From contig CAMYKJ010000055.1 in the NCBI GenBank assembly GCA_947258945.1, forward strand, positions 1 through 8,323: a stretch of DNA of 8,323 bases. The letters are read 5' to 3'. Positions within the stretch are counted from its first letter, which is position 1. Each line of letters opens with the position of its first letter. This document shows, in pieces, positions 6,176-8,323 of the stretch. Under the pieces are notes generated by a model that did not search any database, was not told where the DNA came from, and saw only the letters and a program-made list of their open reading frames with translations. A program made the position numbers and the translations under genes. The stretch comes from an uncultured Ectothiorhodospiraceae bacterium. Lineage in GTDB: Bacteria; Pseudomonadota; Gammaproteobacteria; UBA9214.

Positions 6176-6794
6176 TGTTACCTGCATTTATGTGCGCCAG
6201 CCGGAGGCGCTCGGCCTGGGTCATGCCGTGCTGTGCGCCGCACCGATCGTCGGCGACGAACCGTTTGCCGTGATCCTGGCCGATGACCTCATCTATACCG
6301 GCAAGACCTGCGTGCTCGGCCAGATGGTCTCGGTCTACAACGACCGCGAGTGCAGCATCCTCGGCGTGGAGGAGGTGCCGCACGACGAAACCGACAAATA
6401 CGGTATCGTCGACCCGGAGGAGTCCGATGGCCGCATCACCAAGTTGAAGAGTATCGTCGAGAAACCGCGACCGGAAGATGCCCGTTCGAACCTGGCCGTG
6501 GTCGGCCGCTACGTGCTCAACCCGCGCATCTTCGAACACCTGGTGGAAATCCCGCGTGGCGCCGGCGGCGAGATCCAGTTGACCGACGCCATCGAGCGCC
6601 TGTTACAGGACGAAACCGTGCTGGCCTACCGTTTCGAGGGCAAGCGCTATGACTGCGGCAGCAAGCTGGGCTACCTGCAGGCCACGGTCGAACACGCGCT
6701 GCTGCACCCGGATCTGCGCGAGGAGTTTCTCGAGTACCTGGTCACCGAGTTCGGTCAGCGTGCGAAGAAATTACTGCGTGCAATCAACGACTGA
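6171..6794 (+). pseudogene. galU: UTP-glucose-1-phosphate uridylyltransferase, C-terminal fragment of broken galU
   Basis: This is the remainder of GalU in the +1 frame, uninterrupted to the TGA at 6792-6794. It contains VTCIYVRQPEALGLGHAVLC, GDEPFAVILADDL (the metal-binding Asp loop), CSILGVEEVPHDETDKYGIV, IVEKP (sugar-binding Glu-Lys-Pro), SNLAVVGRYVL, GAGGEIQLTDAI and YDCGSKLGYLQATVEHAL. All are typical GalU blocks in the right order and spacing. The first in-frame ATG after the lesion is at 6324, well past essential sequence, so an independent active product is unlikely. Codon use and conservation show no sign of decay apart from the single lesion, which points to a recent mutation or a sequence error. 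No clear terminator follows in the 71 nt before the convergent small gene. Confidence 0.92.
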
Positions 6795-6865
6795 GTCGTT
6801 TTCCTGCGGGTTACTGGCCCGTCATTGCCGACGCAGCAGGGCAATCCCGAAGTAAAGGCCGCGGC

Positions 6866-7075
6866 TTATTTGACGACCCGCAGGTGCGGCCTTTCCCGGT
6901 CCTTGTTGAGCATGCGTGTGACCAGTTGTTTCCGCAGGGCCATTTTTCTGGCTGTCCTGACCAGCCTGCGCGCACGCGTTTGAGCTGCGACCTGTTTTCT
7001 TAACTGCTCGAATGCCGGCCTGCCGAGGATGACGGCCGATTTCTGCTCGGATTGATCGGGGGTATTGTCTGCCAT
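6866..7075 (-). CDS. Small very basic protein of unknown function
   Basis: A 69-residue product that I do not recognise. Support for a real gene: an ATG with a well-placed GGGAG Shine-Dalgarno six bases upstream, no conflict with neighbours, and a coherent composition. The first 15 residues are polar and acidic (MADNTPDQSEQKSAV). Residues 16-58 are predicted helical and rich in Arg/Lys (QLRKQVAAQTRARRLVRTAR, then RKQLVTRMLNKDRERP). The end is LRVVK. There is no signal peptide, membrane segment or cysteine. The strong positive charge would suit binding to nucleic acid or an acidic partner, but that is only inference. It is convergent with galU, with 71 nt between the stops. A longer in-window frame on the same strand (6822-7124) is in a different phase and lacks this start context. 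Confidence 0.6.
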   Translation of the reverse strand: MADNTPDQSEQKSAVILGRPAFEQLRKQVAAQTRARRLVRTARKMALRKQLVTRMLNKDRERPHLRVVK

Positions 7076-7320
7076 GGTGTGCTCCCGCAGTGCACCTGTT
7101 ACCTGTATTCAAGCCTAGCATCAACGGGATAGCCGTGTCTGTTAATAATCCAGCATACCTGCCGGCAGGCAGGCCATAGAGCGTGCACCCGTCACACTTT
7201 TTGGCCAGCCAGCACCACGCACAGCCTGCATCGGCGCCCCCGGCCCGACATTCAGGCCGCCGGCTTACCGATCGCCACGCCGTGGACTGGCAGTCTTGCG
7301 GGCGTGCACCCGCGCAGGTG
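7076..7320. other. 245-bp gap between two small minus-strand genes
   Basis: No gene is supported here. It includes the leader and presumably the promoter of the 69-residue protein, a 12-bp perfect palindrome CCTGCCGGCAGG (7158-7169), and two copies of GCGTGCACCCG in direct orientation (7181-7191 and 7302-7312). None of these can be tied to a function from sequence alone. Confidence 0.45.
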
Positions 7321-7554
7321 TCAGCCCGCCTTTTTGTCCAGGATATAGCTCAGGATCAGCAGGGTCGGCGGCCAGTGACCGACGTAGATACCCCAGCGCT
7401 CGCGATGCGCCTCCTGCATGACTGCCTGCAGGGCGGGATCGGCGATACCTGCCAGGACTTCCGGCCCGAGCTGCGGGGCCATGAACCACGCCAGCCAGGA
7501 GAGTGGAATGGAGATGATGCCAAACCAGAACAACAGTTGAGAAAATTGTTTCAC
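7321..7554 (-). CDS. Small two-helix inner-membrane protein, unknown function
   Basis: A 77-residue product with a GTG start (7552-7554). The start is supported by a strong GGGAGGAG Shine-Dalgarno a few bases upstream. Two hydrophobic segments are visible: LLFWFGIISIPLSWLAWFM at about 7-25, and WGIYVGHWPPTLLILSYIL at about 54-72. They are joined by a roughly 28-residue loop containing GPEVLAGIADPALQAVMQEA and HRERWG, and the protein ends in a short basic tail (DKKAG). N- and C-terminal topology is not certain; by the positive-inside rule both ends could be cytoplasmic. I do not recognise a named family. A candidate promoter lies 55-82 bp upstream, so it is probably transcribed alone or with the next minus-strand gene. 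Confidence 0.68.
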   Translation of the reverse strand: MKQFSQLLFWFGIISIPLSWLAWFMAPQLGPEVLAGIADPALQAVMQEAHRERWGIYVGHWPPTLLILSYILDKKAG

Positions 7555-7608
7555 GATGCTCCTCCCTGTTATCGGTAACCGGCGGACGCCCGTTCCGTAT
7601 GAGGGAGC

Positions 7609-7636
7609 ATAGTAGCATTTTCAGCATTAATTCAAG
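7609..7636 (-). promoter_or_regulatory. Candidate promoter of the two-helix membrane protein gene
   Basis: Read on the minus strand, an extended -10 TGCTACTAT (the hexamer TACTAT covers + strand 7609-7614) is preceded by CTTGAA or TTGAAT at 15-16 nt spacing. It would give a leader of about 50 nt ending in the strong Shine-Dalgarno before the GTG at 7554. The -35 match and spacing are only fair. Confidence 0.4.
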
Positions 7637-7704
7637 TTGGTTATTGCGGCATGTCACCGGGAACGACGGGGCAGCCCGCGTTGCAGGCTATGCGGAATTC
7701 CTTC

Positions 7705-8323
7705 TTACATCGCATTCACGATCAGGCTGGCGACGATAATCCCGGTCGATGGCAGCAGGATGCGTCGGGGGTTCGGAGGCGACCGCCACAGAAAAACAAT
7801 CGCGGCCAGGCCGGTCACCGCGAAGATCGTGCCGGTTATCGGGCGCGGTTCACCCAGTACCAGGCCGCTACCGGTGCTGGCAATAAACAGTATCGCAAGC
7901 CAGCGGGCAGTCTGGCGGGTGCGTACCGCACCGTAACGCACGGCAAAGGAGTGTTTACCGGCCGCCCGGTCGGTTTCGATCTGCGGCGGTTGATGGGACA
8001 ACAGCAGCGCCATGGCCAGCGCGGCGAAGGCCAGGGCTCCCAGTCCCGTTGCCGGCTCCAGCGGCAGGCCCGCGAGCAGCCACAGACAGCCGAACACGCC
8101 GGGGCCGTAACACAGGCCGGTAACCCATTCCCCGAGAAAGGTGTACGACAGCGGCCGCGGGCCGGCGTTGTAGAGATAGCCCAGCACGACCATGGGGGCG
8201 GCGATGAGCAGTATCCAGAGTCGATCGGACCAGATCAGCAGTCCGGTGCCCAGCAGGGTTCCGGCCAGTGCGCTGAGCAGCCCGTGCAGGGTGGCTATAC
8301 GTGTGTCTTCGTCATGCACCCTG
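7705..8323 (-). CDS. MenA/UbiA-family prenyltransferase, C-terminal part (5' end outside window)
   Basis: UbiA-superfamily enzymes are polytopic membrane proteins that attach an isoprenoid chain to an aromatic acceptor. MenA members act on 1,4-dihydroxy-2-naphthoate in menaquinone synthesis. About 205 residues are visible and the frame is open to the window edge. With a usual length near 300, the first helices and the first Asp-rich motif lie outside. Counting from the GTG at 8319, the sequence shows YLYNAGPRPLSYTFLGEW (48-65), matching the MenA 'Y..GxRPxxYxxLGE' loop, and the second Asp-rich region QIETDRAAGKHSFAVRYG (113-130). Several hydrophobic helices are visible at about 14-30, 35-50, 68-83, 92-108, 140-156, 162-178 and 190-203. 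In this second motif the first Asp of the expected DxxxD is Gln113. Substrate is uncertain, so I give no symbol. The in-window GTG is probably not the true start. Confidence 0.85.
   Translation of the reverse strand, partial: RVHDEDTRIATLHGLLSALAGTLLGTGLLIWSDRLWILLIAAPMVVLGYLYNAGPRPLSYTFLGEWVTGLCYGPGVFGCLWLLAGLPLEPATGLGALAFAALAMALLLSHQPPQIETDRAAGKHSFAVRYGAVRTRQTARWLAILFIASTGSGLVLGEPRPITGTIFAVTGLAAIVFLWRSPPNPRRILLPSTGIIVASLIVNAM

Noticed and set aside
4875..6187. Long minus-strand open frames opposite manC and galU
   Set aside because: They are shadows of conserved plus-strand genes, with no family motifs.
6822..7124. 100-codon minus-strand frame overlapping the 69-residue gene in another phase
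   Set aside because: It has no good ribosome binding site, and its composition looks like an out-of-frame reading of the basic small gene.
7183..7578. Plus-strand 131-codon open frame over the small membrane protein gene
   Set aside because: The minus-strand gene has a strong Shine-Dalgarno and two clear membrane helices. The plus-strand translation is low-complexity and unlike a protein family.

Overview
The window looks like a chromosomal segment of a moderately GC-rich gammaproteobacterium. The evidence is the order rpsA-ihfB-lapB-pyrF, a LapB with a C-terminal four-cysteine zinc module, and a two-domain ManC/AlgA-type enzyme next to galU. A Chromatiales-like purple-sulfur or sulfur-oxidiser lineage would fit, but that is inference and I cannot assign a genus. 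No phage, transposase, CRISPR array, tRNA or rRNA is visible.

Layout. Positions 2-1114 hold the 3' two thirds of rpsA (ribosomal protein S1, domains 3-6). At 1185-1496 is ihfB (IHF beta subunit), followed by a strong perfect hairpin. LapB, the TPR/rubredoxin-like regulator of LPS synthesis, lies at 1651-2817. The usual lapA partner is not between ihfB and lapB. The 346 bp between lapB and pyrF has no credible gene and is a cluster of dispersed-repeat-like sequences. pyrF (OMP decarboxylase) is at 3164-3892. A secreted helix-hairpin-helix protein of the ComEA type follows at 3963-4256 and ends in a classic rho-independent terminator.

From about 4400 a new transcription unit starts, with a near-palindromic operator candidate just upstream of a good -10 box. 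It encodes a nucleotide-sugar module: manC (GDP-mannose synthesis, with a cupin phosphomannose isomerase domain) and galU (UDP-glucose synthesis), only 15 nt apart. Both genes are interrupted as written. manC has a one-base loss in the linker between its two domains, and galU has lost about 23 nt near codon 90. All other genes read through cleanly, so these are either recent lesions or local sequence/assembly errors.

The last 1.5 kb is on the minus strand: a 69-residue very basic protein, a 77-residue two-helix membrane protein with a GTG start, and the C-terminal part of a MenA/UbiA-type prenyltransferase whose start lies beyond the window edge.

I did not find a convincing undescribed system. 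The points most worth checking are the paired lesions in manC and galU, the repeat cluster inside the usually compact lapB-pyrF pair, and the manC operator candidate.
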